Part shown: positions 32,401 through 40,163 of the stretch, piece after piece
How positions within the stretch are numbered: the stretch's first letter is position 1
Layout of the letters: each line of letters opens with the position of its first letter
Assembly: GCA_946408125.1 (NCBI GenBank)
Contig: CAMJQW010000016.1
Location: 1 to 47,045, forward strand
Source of the DNA: an uncultured Fibrobacter sp.
GTDB taxonomy: Bacteria; Fibrobacterota; Fibrobacteria; Fibrobacterales; Fibrobacteraceae
Direction of reading: 5' to 3'
DNA length: 47,045 bases
The notes under the pieces: model-generated
The model's input: the letters and a program-made list of their open reading frames with translations, nothing else
What the model was told of the DNA's origin: nothing
The model's database searches: none
Position numbers and translations under genes: made by a program

Positions 32401-35400
32401 CCATGTTGAATATCAACGTGTATAACAATGAGGCCAGGGCGTTCGACAGCTTGACCATCCGGTTGTACATGCGCGGTACCGACGATATCGCGACGGATAT
32501 CGGTATGGGTACGGATATCTGCCAGGCTTACGACGAAGCGGGCTTCAACAAGCCGTGCTCCGATGCTACGAAGGAACAGCTGGAACGCTCCCTGCGCGAC
32601 ATTCAGCCGGTCAAGATTGAGGACACGTACGATGCGGCCTCGGGAACGTGGCAGTGGTACTTCCCGCTGGAACTGGGCTCGACGGTTATCAAGAGCTCCA
32701 GCCGCCTGCGCTTCGACGTCCGCTTCGACCACCGCAGCCCGTGGCCTCCGTATAAGGATTTGATGAACGAGGCTCCGAACAAGAAGCTTTACTGCGTAGA
32801 TGACGGCAAGTGGTATGCCCCGTCTAACGAGTTTGCCGGTGCGTCGGGCCTGACGTCCAATCCGGGTGACTGGAGCTGGATGCCGCACAGCAAGGCGAAC
32901 GGTGATTATGCCGATTATCCGGGCATGCCCTGCATCAACAAGGATGTCGGCGACCTCGACTTCGATGCGGCTCCGGTGAACCCGTTTGTGGCCGTCTACC
33001 GCAAGGACGAATTCGTTTGGGGATACAGTCCCTCCAAGTCGGAAATGTCTACGAAGCGTGCGGATTACAAGATCGAGGTCACCTATGATGCTCCGTTCAA
33101 TGTCTCGAACGGAAGCTACGTGGAAGTGGACCAGACAAGCAAGACCGTGTACGTGACGGGACACGCCCATATTACCGAGGGCGGCTACATCACGCAGATC
33201 TGGGCGAACGGAACCAAGATCGACGCCCAGCACATGGTCCTCGACAACGAAAGCTACCTTTCCTACAATGGCGTCGTGATTGCGCATTACAATCTCGCTA
33301 CCGACCTCTGGGAGCTGAATATCCCCGTACGCATGGACGTGGGCAGCAACAAAATTGACATTACCGTGTTTGCGGGACCCGATCCCGAATGTGCGGAGTG
33401 TGGGGAGAACGGCGGATGCGCCTTCGACAACCGCAACTACTATGTGCTGTTCAACCGCCCGAACATGACGGACGGCGTGCTTACCGTGAAGGATGCTGCC
33501 GGCGGCGCAGTCGGTGTCAACGGCGTCGTGGATCCCGAATCCAGGCAGGGCTTCTACGTTTACCTGAACGACAAGGACAAGGCGAACACGACTAGTCCGA
33601 TTACGGTCAAGATTATCAACGGCAAGAAGCTGGATACCCTGACCGTTGCGATGGAATCTATCGGTGAAGGCCTCTTCCGCAGCAAGAACCTGATTACGGC
33701 GGTTCCCATGGCGAAGGGAAGCCACGGCACGAACGAAATCGCCTTCTTTGCGGGCGATACCATCTACGTGGAATACCAGGATCCCGATGACGAAGAAGAC
33801 TTCAGCAGGATTACCGCTTTCTTCGCCGAATCGAACTACCCGACGCCGCAGAAGGTCCTCGCGATGGATTCGGATTGCGACAACAAGGCGGACAAGCTGG
33901 TCATCTCCTTCAGCAACGTCCTCGACGAGACTTACTCGTTTACGCAGATGAAGGTGTTTATGGACGGCATGCTGGATACGATGCTGGTTTCCGTGCCGCA
34001 GCCTGTGACGGGACTTTCCGAAGTGACGGTTCCGCTTGATGCGAGCCTTGGCGTTGCGGCTACGGCAAGCCCGAGTGGCGCCGCGGTCATCTACCTCGCC
34101 AGTGGCGATGCCGTATCCGAAGAAAGAGTCAAGATTTCCGACGGTATCGCTCCGCAGCTCCTGAGCGTGACGATCCTCGAGAACCCCGGACACGAGGCGG
34201 AGCAGGATACGGTGATGATCGCGTTCACCGAACCGGTCGACCTGCAGTCCCTGAATACGTGGCCGCTCGACATTTCGGGTGTTTCTTCCGGAGCGGCCCT
34301 CTCCGTGGTCGGCAAGGCTACGACGACTACGAACGGAAAGAGCTGGCAGTATGTCATTACGGGTAACGAAAACGGCGCGTACATCCCTGTGGGCGGTACG
34401 GCTACCGTCAAGGCGGGATTCAACGTGGTCGACAAGGGCATGAACGCGGTCGACCCGGCTGCAGCTTGCATTACCGTGAATGTTGCCGAAACTCCGAAGC
34501 CGGTCGGCGTAAGGCTTGCCGAAATGCGTGACTTCGAGGGCGACGGCTTTGCCGATGAACTCTATATGCTGTTCGAGAAGAAGCTGCGTCCGAAGGATAT
34601 GCTGGACAGCTTCGTGGTCGATTGGGGCATGAACTCCGTCGTCAGGAGCTTTATCACGAAGGCGGACACGAGCTCGGGCACGATTGTTCCGGTGGGCGGT
34701 TCCTGGACTATCGCGGATACGCTTTCCGAACCTTACGAGAAGTGGCTGGATTCTACGACCAAGATCACCGCGGTCGATACGTTCAGTATCTTGAAGATTT
34801 CCCTGAACCCGTCCAATGGATTTGCCGAAGGACTTACGAGCGGTGCGTATGACGGTTATGGTCATGTGACGCCTCGTCTCGGTCCTGAAGGCGGCTTCTT
34901 CGACAAGTTCTACTACGTTGTCGACAAGTGCCCGCCGATTCTCATGACCGGCAAGGCCGACACTTCGGGCACGTTCACGAGCCTTGTCGTGACGGCATCC
35001 GAACCGCTCGTTCTGGACGATAACGAACAGCTCGAATATATCGAACGTATGCGTGGTGACGAATCCGGCGTGTTCCTGCGTAGTGCCATTGCGGTCAAGC
35101 AGGGTGGCGAGACGCAACACTATACATACTATACCGATAATAACGACGCCATCCAGGCGGGTGACTACATCCGCCTGCCCATCCATGCGAGCCGCTATAA
35201 GGATGCCGCGGGTAACCTCCCGACATCGCAGAACCCGTGGAGAATGGTCACCGGCGCTGTGGGTAAGACCAAGTTCGAGGTGTTCCTCGCCAATAGCGTG
35301 ACCAGGTCTTCCGGCGATCCTTCGGGCTACGGCGTGTTCCTGCCGGCAGAAGACGAATTCTTCCGCATCGGCGTGCTGAAGGATGGTCGTGAAATGCTGA

Positions 35401-35864
35401 CGAACTTTGCGAACGAAGTCCTGACTCTCAACGGCATGGTCGTGGATTCGCTCAGTTACAGGCATGCTGGCCCTGTGTTCAAGGTGGACATCACGCTCCC
35501 GACGGCCCTGTTGAAGGATTCGCTCAGCGGAGGAACGGCGAGCCTGTATTCGCTTGACGTCAACTTCGGCATCGAGGTCTTCGACAATATGGGTCAGTTC
35601 ATCAACTCGAAGGATGTCAAGATCGAGGCTGCGTCGGTCCGCGACATGATTTCTCCCGATGGCGTTATCCACCTGAACCTCGAATGGGTTGCCCACGACG
35701 GCGAAGCACCGAAGTCCAAGGCCGGAAAGAAGATTGGCACGGGCGCCTACATCGCGAAGTTCGACTTCAAGGCGGTCGAGACGAACGACAGGACTCAGAC
35801 GACTACATCTACTTCCGACGACGCCACGAAGACCTTCGGCTTCAAGAGGGTCAAGAGAAAGTAG
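29409..35864 (+). CDS. Giant multidomain GH9 cellulase-type enzyme (2151 residues)
   Basis: Paralogue of the GH9 enzyme at 20668-26487. GTG 29409 is preferred: AGGAGG (29399-29404) precedes it and a signal peptide (MPIKKCLSAVLFATVAAMAA) follows at once; GTG 29385 is upstream of that site. An N-terminal extension (about 25-85) precedes the CelD-N-like Ig domain (IRLNQAGYLEKD). GH9 motifs: GGYYDCGDH near 259, HPHHRAANPEG near 694, SETCIDAAATLV near 747. Downstream lie FN3-like domains (LSAGTTYYFFVGG, LKERTQYYFMVES), a large Cys-containing beta region, Big_5-like modules (QDTVMIAFTEPVDL) and D-rich signatures (DSDCDNKADKLVISFSN, EGDGFADELYMLF). The FlgD-like block GKKIGTGAYIAKFDFK and the basic end KTFGFKRVKRK close the protein. 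It is a cell-surface or secreted beta-glucanase by family; exact specificity is unknown. Confidence 0.93.
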   Translation: MPIKKCLSAVLFATVAAMAAGQEQPTPYDLIRPVWPLTWDSTVFNHFVPDPYPKNPIPKNRTPAAYAPNEFIPDTLNQAYLDALNYRMSPIRLNQAGYLEKDTEKQFYYVGSATTFEVVDVDGNSLSPAATGTFSSSGQTVSSTWQINAGTNAATNKQDRYSLSITGQSGSIQVGKLGNMSLPTDTRLRIKVGNDISSTFIISDKVYSMVRSAALKFYGINRSGYGESWFHPASHTLDGGASSDSGVYAFDQSLAGTLEGGYYDCGDHLKESQTQMYAFMVAAVMAATNPDADDDFYAYNQGETMNTDGIPDMLREAKHGADFVLRAYKRASGVIDDMALSVGDFGSDHGWWGRPENQDKLPLDASQGDPALRRGGPLSRTVRLGEIGANIGGETAAGLAITGKMFAEYPGYKAFADSCIMVAEKMYDMAKAVAQGKGTYDGGKTIKHNTKAAGWSSPAYNGNNEFYDDMALASVALLYATGKKEYADDMIRTRNLVQGQEYMDNCAGCFEGGWFVTNDKGFLKNGKNTSWANAYAYATYALYKLILADKTKATTEYGLTEDEWLNAVEDCIASMIYNLGDMSFGQGSASITLPMGGIGWKQTTVKYDPTWYTMFTDGTWIYNRYQAGNIFEVLAYSDVAADIEEKGLALPHMNTPEWKASEMYQLGINQLNYLLGVNPWDVSFILGIGDKNDAHPHHRAANPEGKNFPGASYKYNPPVGALFGGQAPGATNDWDPGTRSWEEYHLSETCIDAAATLVSSGMLASQKIDRTRAPKISVEVQHVSMDSAVIVVKLDVRGTVGVYYGESEQTMTSTATPDDTTAGVRHEVVLRNLSAGTTYYFFVGGFNVYNPDNFSAKYQVDSTQTPFSFTTLNSIESADIQNVTVCNVSADTAEIMWYTPNGEYESRVYWDTVQHATAAEFAFNSGNRNADVSGVPTKFHYVKIGGLKERTQYYFMVESNGQFANVEAETGAPLKFTTPVTQYDFSVKTYQYPWQDMAMLNINVYNNEARAFDSLTIRLYMRGTDDIATDIGMGTDICQAYDEAGFNKPCSDATKEQLERSLRDIQPVKIEDTYDAASGTWQWYFPLELGSTVIKSSSRLRFDVRFDHRSPWPPYKDLMNEAPNKKLYCVDDGKWYAPSNEFAGASGLTSNPGDWSWMPHSKANGDYADYPGMPCINKDVGDLDFDAAPVNPFVAVYRKDEFVWGYSPSKSEMSTKRADYKIEVTYDAPFNVSNGSYVEVDQTSKTVYVTGHAHITEGGYITQIWANGTKIDAQHMVLDNESYLSYNGVVIAHYNLATDLWELNIPVRMDVGSNKIDITVFAGPDPECAECGENGGCAFDNRNYYVLFNRPNMTDGVLTVKDAAGGAVGVNGVVDPESRQGFYVYLNDKDKANTTSPITVKIINGKKLDTLTVAMESIGEGLFRSKNLITAVPMAKGSHGTNEIAFFAGDTIYVEYQDPDDEEDFSRITAFFAESNYPTPQKVLAMDSDCDNKADKLVISFSNVLDETYSFTQMKVFMDGMLDTMLVSVPQPVTGLSEVTVPLDASLGVAATASPSGAAVIYLASGDAVSEERVKISDGIAPQLLSVTILENPGHEAEQDTVMIAFTEPVDLQSLNTWPLDISGVSSGAALSVVGKATTTTNGKSWQYVITGNENGAYIPVGGTATVKAGFNVVDKGMNAVDPAAACITVNVAETPKPVGVRLAEMRDFEGDGFADELYMLFEKKLRPKDMLDSFVVDWGMNSVVRSFITKADTSSGTIVPVGGSWTIADTLSEPYEKWLDSTTKITAVDTFSILKISLNPSNGFAEGLTSGAYDGYGHVTPRLGPEGGFFDKFYYVVDKCPPILMTGKADTSGTFTSLVVTASEPLVLDDNEQLEYIERMRGDESGVFLRSAIAVKQGGETQHYTYYTDNNDAIQAGDYIRLPIHASRYKDAAGNLPTSQNPWRMVTGAVGKTKFEVFLANSVTRSSGDPSGYGVFLPAEDEFFRIGVLKDGREMLTNFANEVLTLNGMVVDSLSYRHAGPVFKVDITLPTALLKDSLSGGTASLYSLDVNFGIEVFDNMGQFINSKDVKIEAASVRDMISPDGVIHLNLEWVAHDGEAPKSKAGKKIGTGAYIAKFDFKAVETNDRTQTTTSTSDDATKTFGFKRVKRK

Positions 35865-35888
35865 ACCATAGTGTTACGTAGGTATGAA

Positions 35889-35918
35889 AGCCTGCTCCTT
35901 CTCGGGGGCGGGCTTTTT
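35889..35918 (+). terminator. Terminator of the second GH9 gene
   Basis: AGCCTGCTCC (35889-35898) pairs with GGGGCGGGCT (35905-35914), including two G-T pairs, and is followed by five T. Confidence 0.8.
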
Positions 35919-35948
35919 CGTATGGGAATGGGTATGCCTATGAACAAA

Positions 35949-35978
35949 AAAAGCGACCGATATCAATCGGTCGCTTTT
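35949..35978. terminator. Terminator of the Ala/Pro-repeat protein gene (bidirectional)
   Basis: AAAAGCGACCGAT (35949-35961) and ATCGGTCGCTTTT (35966-35978) are a perfect 13-bp stem with an ATCA loop. On the minus strand the T-run follows the stem, suiting the gene that ends at 36006. Confidence 0.92.
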
Positions 35979-36005
35979 ACAAGATGTTGAACGAGCGGTC
36001 GCTTA

Positions 36006-36656
36006 TCAATCCCCGGTGAAGATGATCACGAGAACGGAAGCGACGAACGCAGCAGACACAATGAGGAATTCCCACGGGTTTTCCATGATGGTGGTCTTGG
36101 CGTTCACGCCCTGGTTTTCGCCTTCGGCGCGGGCCTGTTCTTCAGCTTCTTCCTTGGCAGCGGCTTCGGCAGCCTTCTTGTCGGCTTCAGCCTTAGCGAG
36201 AGCGGCGCTGTCGACCGGGGCCTCTTCAGTCTTGGCTTCGAGGACTTCGGTCTTTGCGGTGTCGGCCGGGGCGGCAGCGGCTTCAGCAGCCGGAGCAGCG
36301 GAGTCGGCCGGAGCGGCGGCGGCTTCAGCAGCCGGAGCAGCGGAGTCGGCCGGAGCGGCAGCAGCTTCAGCAGCCGGGGCGGCTTCAGCGGCCGGCTGGG
36401 CGGCGGCTTCAGCCTTCGGAGCTTCGGCAGGGGCTGCGGCCGGCTGGGCGGTGGCTTCAGCCTTCGGAGCTTCGGCAGGGGCTGCGGCCGGAGCGGCTTC
36501 AGTCTTCGGAGCTTCAGCAGGAGCGGCAGCCGGAGCGGCTTCGGTCTTTGCCGGCGCGGCCTTGGCGGCGGGGGCAGCCTTATCGGCCTTGGCAGCAGGA
36601 GCGGCGAAGGCGACAGCGACGGCAACAGCGGTTGCCAGCATAATCTTCTTCATCAT
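36006..36656 (-). CDS. Exported Ala/Pro/Glu-repeat protein with a C-terminal membrane anchor
   Basis: The start is ATG 36656 (or 36653); AGAGGA precedes it by seven bases. Residues 1-25 are a Sec signal peptide (MMKKIMLATAVAVAVAFAA). Residues 26-140 are low-complexity repeats: units near KTEAAPAAAPAEAP, then 14-residue units near AEAAAAPADSAAPA. A charged Ala/Lys/Glu segment likely to be helical follows (about 155-185, like TolA domain II). A single hydrophobic segment (EFLIVSAAFVASVLVIIF) and FTGD close the protein. The topology would put the repeat arm in the periplasm with the C-terminus in the inner membrane. A spacer or periplasm-spanning role is possible. No specific family is recognised. 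Confidence 0.75.
   Translation of the reverse strand: MMKKIMLATAVAVAVAFAAPAAKADKAAPAAKAAPAKTEAAPAAAPAEAPKTEAAPAAAPAEAPKAEATAQPAAAPAEAPKAEAAAQPAAEAAPAAEAAAAPADSAAPAAEAAAAPADSAAPAAEAAAAPADTAKTEVLEAKTEEAPVDSAALAKAEADKKAAEAAAKEEAEEQARAEGENQGVNAKTTIMENPWEFLIVSAAFVASVLVIIFTGD
36261..36386 (-). repeat. Three 42-bp tandem repeats in the Ala/Pro-repeat gene
   Basis: Units at 36261-36302, 36303-36344 and 36345-36386 differ at only a few positions and each encodes 14 residues. A second, less regular repeat family of 42-48 bp units fills 36400-36550. Confidence 0.85.
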
Positions 36657-36876
36657 AGTAGAATCCTCTTTGAAGTGATTAGTTAAAAATTTATTGCTCA
36701 AAAAATAATACTTGTTAAGGTGTTTTGGCTTGCTAAAGTTAAAAAAAATTAAAAAAAATGCCGAATGTCGCTTTTTTATGTCGTTTTATCGCTTTTTTTG
36801 ACGAAAAAGGGACTTCTAGGCGCCTTGACTCCGCCCCTCGGTCTGTTTTTTTGGAGGAGGGACAAGAAGGGCTCTT

Positions 36877-36931
36877 CTAGTTACTAGATTTTTATGGACA
36901 CTCCTAGAAACTAGGAACTATTAACTATTAA
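36877..36931 (+). repeat. Degenerate heptanucleotide repeats before fumarase
   Basis: CTAGTTA and CTAGATT are adjacent (36877-36890). After 13 unrelated bases come CTAGAAA, CTAGGAA, CTATTAA and CTATTAA in exact 7-base register (36904-36931). Confidence 0.7.
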
Positions 36932-36933
36932 CT

Positions 36934-36946
36934 GCGCCTTTGGCGC
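36934..36946 (+). promoter_or_regulatory. Small hairpin just before the fumarase start codon
   Basis: GCGCC (36934-36938), loop TTT, GGCGC (36942-36946), then ten bases to ATG 36957. No Shine-Dalgarno sequence is present, so the hairpin might affect ribosome access. Confidence 0.4.
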
Positions 36947-36956
36947 CCAAACGACT

Positions 36957-38594
36957 ATGGCATTCAAATACGAAGCGACCGTGCAGCACGGCGAAGACAA
37001 GACTGAATATGTGAACCTCGGCAAGGACGGCATCTCCGTCGCCGAATTCGAAGGCAAGAAAATCCTGAAAGTGGCCCCCGAAGCCCTCACCAAGATTGCC
37101 CAGGCGGCATTCGAAGAAGTGAGCTTCAGGCTCCGTCCGGCCCACACCCAGAAGGTCGCCAAAATCCTCCAGGACCCGGAAGCGAGCGATAACGACAAGT
37201 TCGTCGCCCTTACGCTTTTGAAGAACGCCTGCGTGGCCGCCAAGGGAATCCTCCCGTTCTGCCAGGACACCGGTACCGCTATTTGTATTTGCCACAAGGG
37301 CCAGCAGGTCTGGACGGGCTGCGACGATGCCGAAGCGATTTCTGAAGGTATCTACAACGCCTACACGGGCAAGAACCTGCGTTACAGTCAGATTGCCCCG
37401 CTTACCATGTACGAAGAGAAGAATACCGCCTGTAACCTTCCGGCCCAGATCGACATCCACGCCGAAGAAGGCGCTGACCTCAAGTTCCTGTTTGTAGCGA
37501 AGGGCGGCGGTTCTGCCAACAAGACTTACTACTGGCCGATGACCAAGGCGCTCCTCAACCCGAAGTCCCTCGAGAAGTTCATCAGCGACAAGGTGAAGAC
37601 GCTCGGCACCGCGGCTTGCCCGCCGTACCACCTGGCCATCGTGATTGGCGGTACTTCTGCCGAAATGAACACCCACACTGTGAAGCTCGCCAGCTGCGGC
37701 TACCTCGACGACCTTCCGACCACGGGTTCTGAAGGAGGCCGTATGTTCCGCGACGTGGAAATGGAAGAAAAGGTCCTGCACATCTGCCAGAAGACGGGCA
37801 TCGGTGCCCAGTTCGGCGGCAAGTATTTCGTGCACGACGTCCGCGTGATCCGCTGCCCGCGCCATGCGGCAAGCTGCCCGGTCTCCATCGGCGTCTCTTG
37901 CTCCGCCGACCGCAACATCAAGGCGAAGATTGACGAGAACGGCCTCTGGCTCGAAAAGATGGAACACCATCCGGAACAGTACCTGCCGAAGGGCGATGCC
38001 GTGAACATGGCCCCGGCTGTGGAAATCGATCTCGACCGCCCGATGAAGGAAGTTCTCGCCGAACTCACCAAGTACCCGGTCAAGACCCGCCTGAACCTCA
38101 AGGGCACGATGATCGTGGCCCGCGACATGGCCCACGCGAAGATTGCCGAAATCTTCGACAAGCAGGAAAAGGGTGAAGTTCTTACCGATATCGAGAAGAC
38201 CGTTCTCGAAGTCGTGTCCAACCACCCGATTTACTACGCCGGCCCGGCCAAGACGCCGGAAGGCATGCCCACCGGAAGCTTCGGCCCGACGACTGCCGGC
38301 CGCATGGACCCGTACGTGATGCGCTTCCAGAGCAAGGGCGCCTCCATGATCATGGTCGCGAAGGGCAACCGCAGCCAGGACGTGACGGATGCCTGCCACA
38401 AGTATGGTGGCTTCTACCTCGGCTCCATCGGCGGCCCGGCGGCCATCCTCGCCGAACAGAACATCCTTTCGAACGACATCGTCGCCTTCCCGGAACTCGG
38501 CATGGAAGCCATCCGCAAGATCACGATCAAGGACTTCCCGGCCTTCATCCTCGTGGATGACAAGGGAAATGACTTCTTCAAGGACCTGCTCTAA
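36957..38594 (+). CDS. Class I (4Fe-4S) fumarate hydratase, single-chain type
   Basis: Catalyses fumarate to malate interconversion. In a succinate-producing fermenter it probably runs toward fumarate, feeding fumarate reductase. The length, 545 residues, and the fused alpha-beta layout match FumA/FumB. Motifs include [28 protein letters not shown] (with a cluster Cys), [18 protein letters not shown], and [20 protein letters not shown] in the beta part. [15 protein letters not shown] is near the C-terminus. ATG 36957 is supported by alignment of the N-terminus with the family, although no Shine-Dalgarno sequence is present and a small hairpin sits just upstream. A strong terminator follows, so the gene is a single transcription unit. 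Confidence 0.95.
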   Translation: MAFKYEATVQHGEDKTEYVNLGKDGISVAEFEGKKILKVAPEALTKIAQAAFEEVSFRLRPAHTQKVAKILQDPEASDNDKFVALTLLKNACVAAKGILPFCQDTGTAICICHKGQQVWTGCDDAEAISEGIYNAYTGKNLRYSQIAPLTMYEEKNTACNLPAQIDIHAEEGADLKFLFVAKGGGSANKTYYWPMTKALLNPKSLEKFISDKVKTLGTAACPPYHLAIVIGGTSAEMNTHTVKLASCGYLDDLPTTGSEGGRMFRDVEMEEKVLHICQKTGIGAQFGGKYFVHDVRVIRCPRHAASCPVSIGVSCSADRNIKAKIDENGLWLEKMEHHPEQYLPKGDAVNMAPAVEIDLDRPMKEVLAELTKYPVKTRLNLKGTMIVARDMAHAKIAEIFDKQEKGEVLTDIEKTVLEVVSNHPIYYAGPAKTPEGMPTGSFGPTTAGRMDPYVMRFQSKGASMIMVAKGNRSQDVTDACHKYGGFYLGSIGGPAAILAEQNILSNDIVAFPELGMEAIRKITIKDFPAFILVDDKGNDFFKDLL

Positions 38595-38617
38595 GGGAAA
38601 CTCATTAAAACTTAAAA

Positions 38618-38647
38618 AGGCGCCTCAAACGGCGCCTTCTTTTTTTT
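38618..38647 (+). terminator. Terminator of the fumarase gene
   Basis: AAGGCGCC (38618-38625) pairs with GGCGCCTT (38632-38639) around TCAAAC, then C and seven T. Confidence 0.93.
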
Positions 38648-38681
38648 ATATTGAGGGTGTCGAGCCTTAGGAGGTCTCAAT

Positions 38682-39203
38682 TTGACTAGAACATCTTTCT
38701 TGCTTTCCGTGCCTGTCGCGATAGCTCTTTTCTTTGCCGCATGTAGTGATGATTCTTCGTCTTCTGAAGAACTTATATCTCGTCCGCCTGACGATGAGTC
38801 CTTCAACGCGGAGGCCGTCGAGGATTCGACCGGTGCGGAAATCGAGCTTACGGTCATGGGAACGTCCTTTTCGTGCGACCGCAAGACTGACGATACCTCC
38901 TTCGTCGTGTCGAACAAGCTCAGCGGCGTCGTGGACGCCTGGGAAGGGGCTGCAACCATTACGGTAAACGTCTCGTTCGCCGATGGTTCCGATTACAGCA
39001 GCAAGGATAAATACAAGGCAGATGCCAAGAAAGTCTACGAGGCCGCCAAGAAGGAATTCAAGTTCTCGGATTCGACATTCCCGATTGTGGATAGCGAGGA
39101 TCCGTACCAGATTTCCTTCAGCGGGTCGGCTACGGTGTCCATGAAGCTCAAGGACCTGCCGGATTACCTGAAGAAGCATTGCGATACGTCGAAGGCGAAG
39201 TAG
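38682..39203 (+). CDS. Small lipoprotein of unknown function
   Basis: TTG 38682 has AGGAGG (38669-38674) seven bases upstream, and TATATT (38647-38652) gives a -10 element right after the fumarase terminator. A signal peptide with lipobox FAAC (Cys21) is followed by DDSSSSEE, a short acidic tether. The 145-residue mature part is beta-rich early and has a Lys-rich helical stretch (KYKADAKKVYEAAKKEFKF) later; two further Cys (in FSCDRK and KKHCDT) could form a disulfide. No known family is recognised. It is probably monocistronic. Confidence 0.8.
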   Translation: MTRTSFLLSVPVAIALFFAACSDDSSSSEELISRPPDDESFNAEAVEDSTGAEIELTVMGTSFSCDRKTDDTSFVVSNKLSGVVDAWEGAATITVNVSFADGSDYSSKDKYKADAKKVYEAAKKEFKFSDSTFPIVDSEDPYQISFSGSATVSMKLKDLPDYLKKHCDTSKAK

Positions 39204-39308
39204 AATAAGGCCTTTTTTCGGGATATTCAGAATCTTCCTTTGTCTTTTTTTCAATGGAGATTTGGCTTTTTGGTGCTTTTTGAGTGCTGAATAGATTATT
39301 TTAAGAAT

Positions 39309-40163
39309 ATGCTGAATATCAATGAAATAAGCGATTACAGGGATTTGCTCAAGAATTACTATACCCAGCGCAAGCTGGATATGCCCCTGTATTCCTACAA
39401 GATGATGGGCCAGAAGCTCGGGCTCGAGACGAGCCAGATATTCCGCGTATTGAACAAGGAACTCCACTTGCCCAACCACAGCATCCCCCTGGCGAAGGAC
39501 CTGCTGGACCTGAAGGGGCGTAGTGGGGAAATTTTTGAGATTTTGGTGGCGGCGTCCAAGACGAAATCGCCCGCGAAGAAGGAAAAACTCTACAAGATGG
39601 CGCTTTCGCTGCAGGATGTGGACCTGCGCAAGCTCAGCGCGAGCGAATACCTCTTCTTGAGCAAGTGGTGGATTCCCGTGGTGCGAGCTCTCATCGAGAT
39701 GAACGGCGGGCATGCCGAGGTGTCTCACCTGGTGAAGCAGATTTCGCCGGCCGTCTCGGAAGATCAGGTGCGTGAGGCCATCGCGGTCCTCAAGGACTTG
39801 AAGCTGATTACGCCGCTTGCGTCGGGCCGTTATGCCGCGACTACCGCAAACTTTACGTCGGCGGGTTCGGCTACGAAGACGGCCGCTATCCGCAGTTACC
39901 AGAATCAGCTCCTCGCGCTGGCGCAGAATGCGCTGGTGTCCGTGGATCCGGCGAAGAGGAATATTTCGTCGTTGCTCGTTGGTGTCGACGAAGACTGCTT
40001 TTCAGAATTGAACGAGATGACGCTTGAATTCAGACGCCAGGTTCAGAAGCGTGTGGCCGAGGTCGACAAGCCGCATCGCGCCATGCAGTTCGTCTTTGCT
40101 CTTTATCCGGTAGCCGACATTTCCAATAACCCGCGGACCAAGAAAGAGGGGGTAAAAGTATGA
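39309..40163 (+). CDS. TIGR02147 family protein (DUF4423 type), putative regulator
   Basis: 284 residues, no signal peptide. The N-terminus (DYRDLLKNYYTQRK, then YSYKMMGQKLGLETSQIFRVL) reads like a helix-turn-helix, and the family's central helical region (LSASEYLFLSKWWIPVVRALIEM) and C-terminal DVDEDCF/ELNEMTLEFRRQVQ-type segment are present. TIGR02147 proteins are multicopy in Fibrobacter and found in Bdellovibrio relatives; their function is unknown, though DNA or partner binding is plausible. The stop codon overlaps the start of the next gene by ATGA (40160-40163), so the two are translationally coupled. The leader (39204-39308) is T-rich with no clear promoter. Confidence 0.85.
   Translation: MLNINEISDYRDLLKNYYTQRKLDMPLYSYKMMGQKLGLETSQIFRVLNKELHLPNHSIPLAKDLLDLKGRSGEIFEILVAASKTKSPAKKEKLYKMALSLQDVDLRKLSASEYLFLSKWWIPVVRALIEMNGGHAEVSHLVKQISPAVSEDQVREAIAVLKDLKLITPLASGRYAATTANFTSAGSATKTAAIRSYQNQLLALAQNALVSVDPAKRNISSLLVGVDEDCFSELNEMTLEFRRQVQKRVAEVDKPHRAMQFVFALYPVADISNNPRTKKEGVKV

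Larger units (their letters stand above)
36657..36956. other. 300-base intergenic region with A/T tracts, heptamers and a leader hairpin
   Basis: The left side holds the Shine-Dalgarno sequence and AT-rich upstream region of the repeat protein (A and T tracts around 36690-36800). The middle has GGAGGAGG near 36852-36860 that serves no visible gene. The right side holds CTANNNN heptamers (36877-36931) and a short GC-rich hairpin (36934-36946) before fumarase. I see no RNA gene and no credible ORF; a six-codon frame at 36895 is too short to call. Confidence 0.6.

Noticed and set aside
31170..35696. A 1508-codon open frame on the minus strand opposite the second GH9 gene
   Set aside because: It mirrors the codon bias of the real gene, has no family motifs and no ribosome binding site. 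The plus-strand frame carries clear GH9 motifs and a signal peptide.
39230..39290. GG...GC pairs before the TIGR02147 gene as a sigma-54 promoter
   Set aside because: The spacing is nine bases instead of ten and flanking bases do not match TGGCAC or TTGC.
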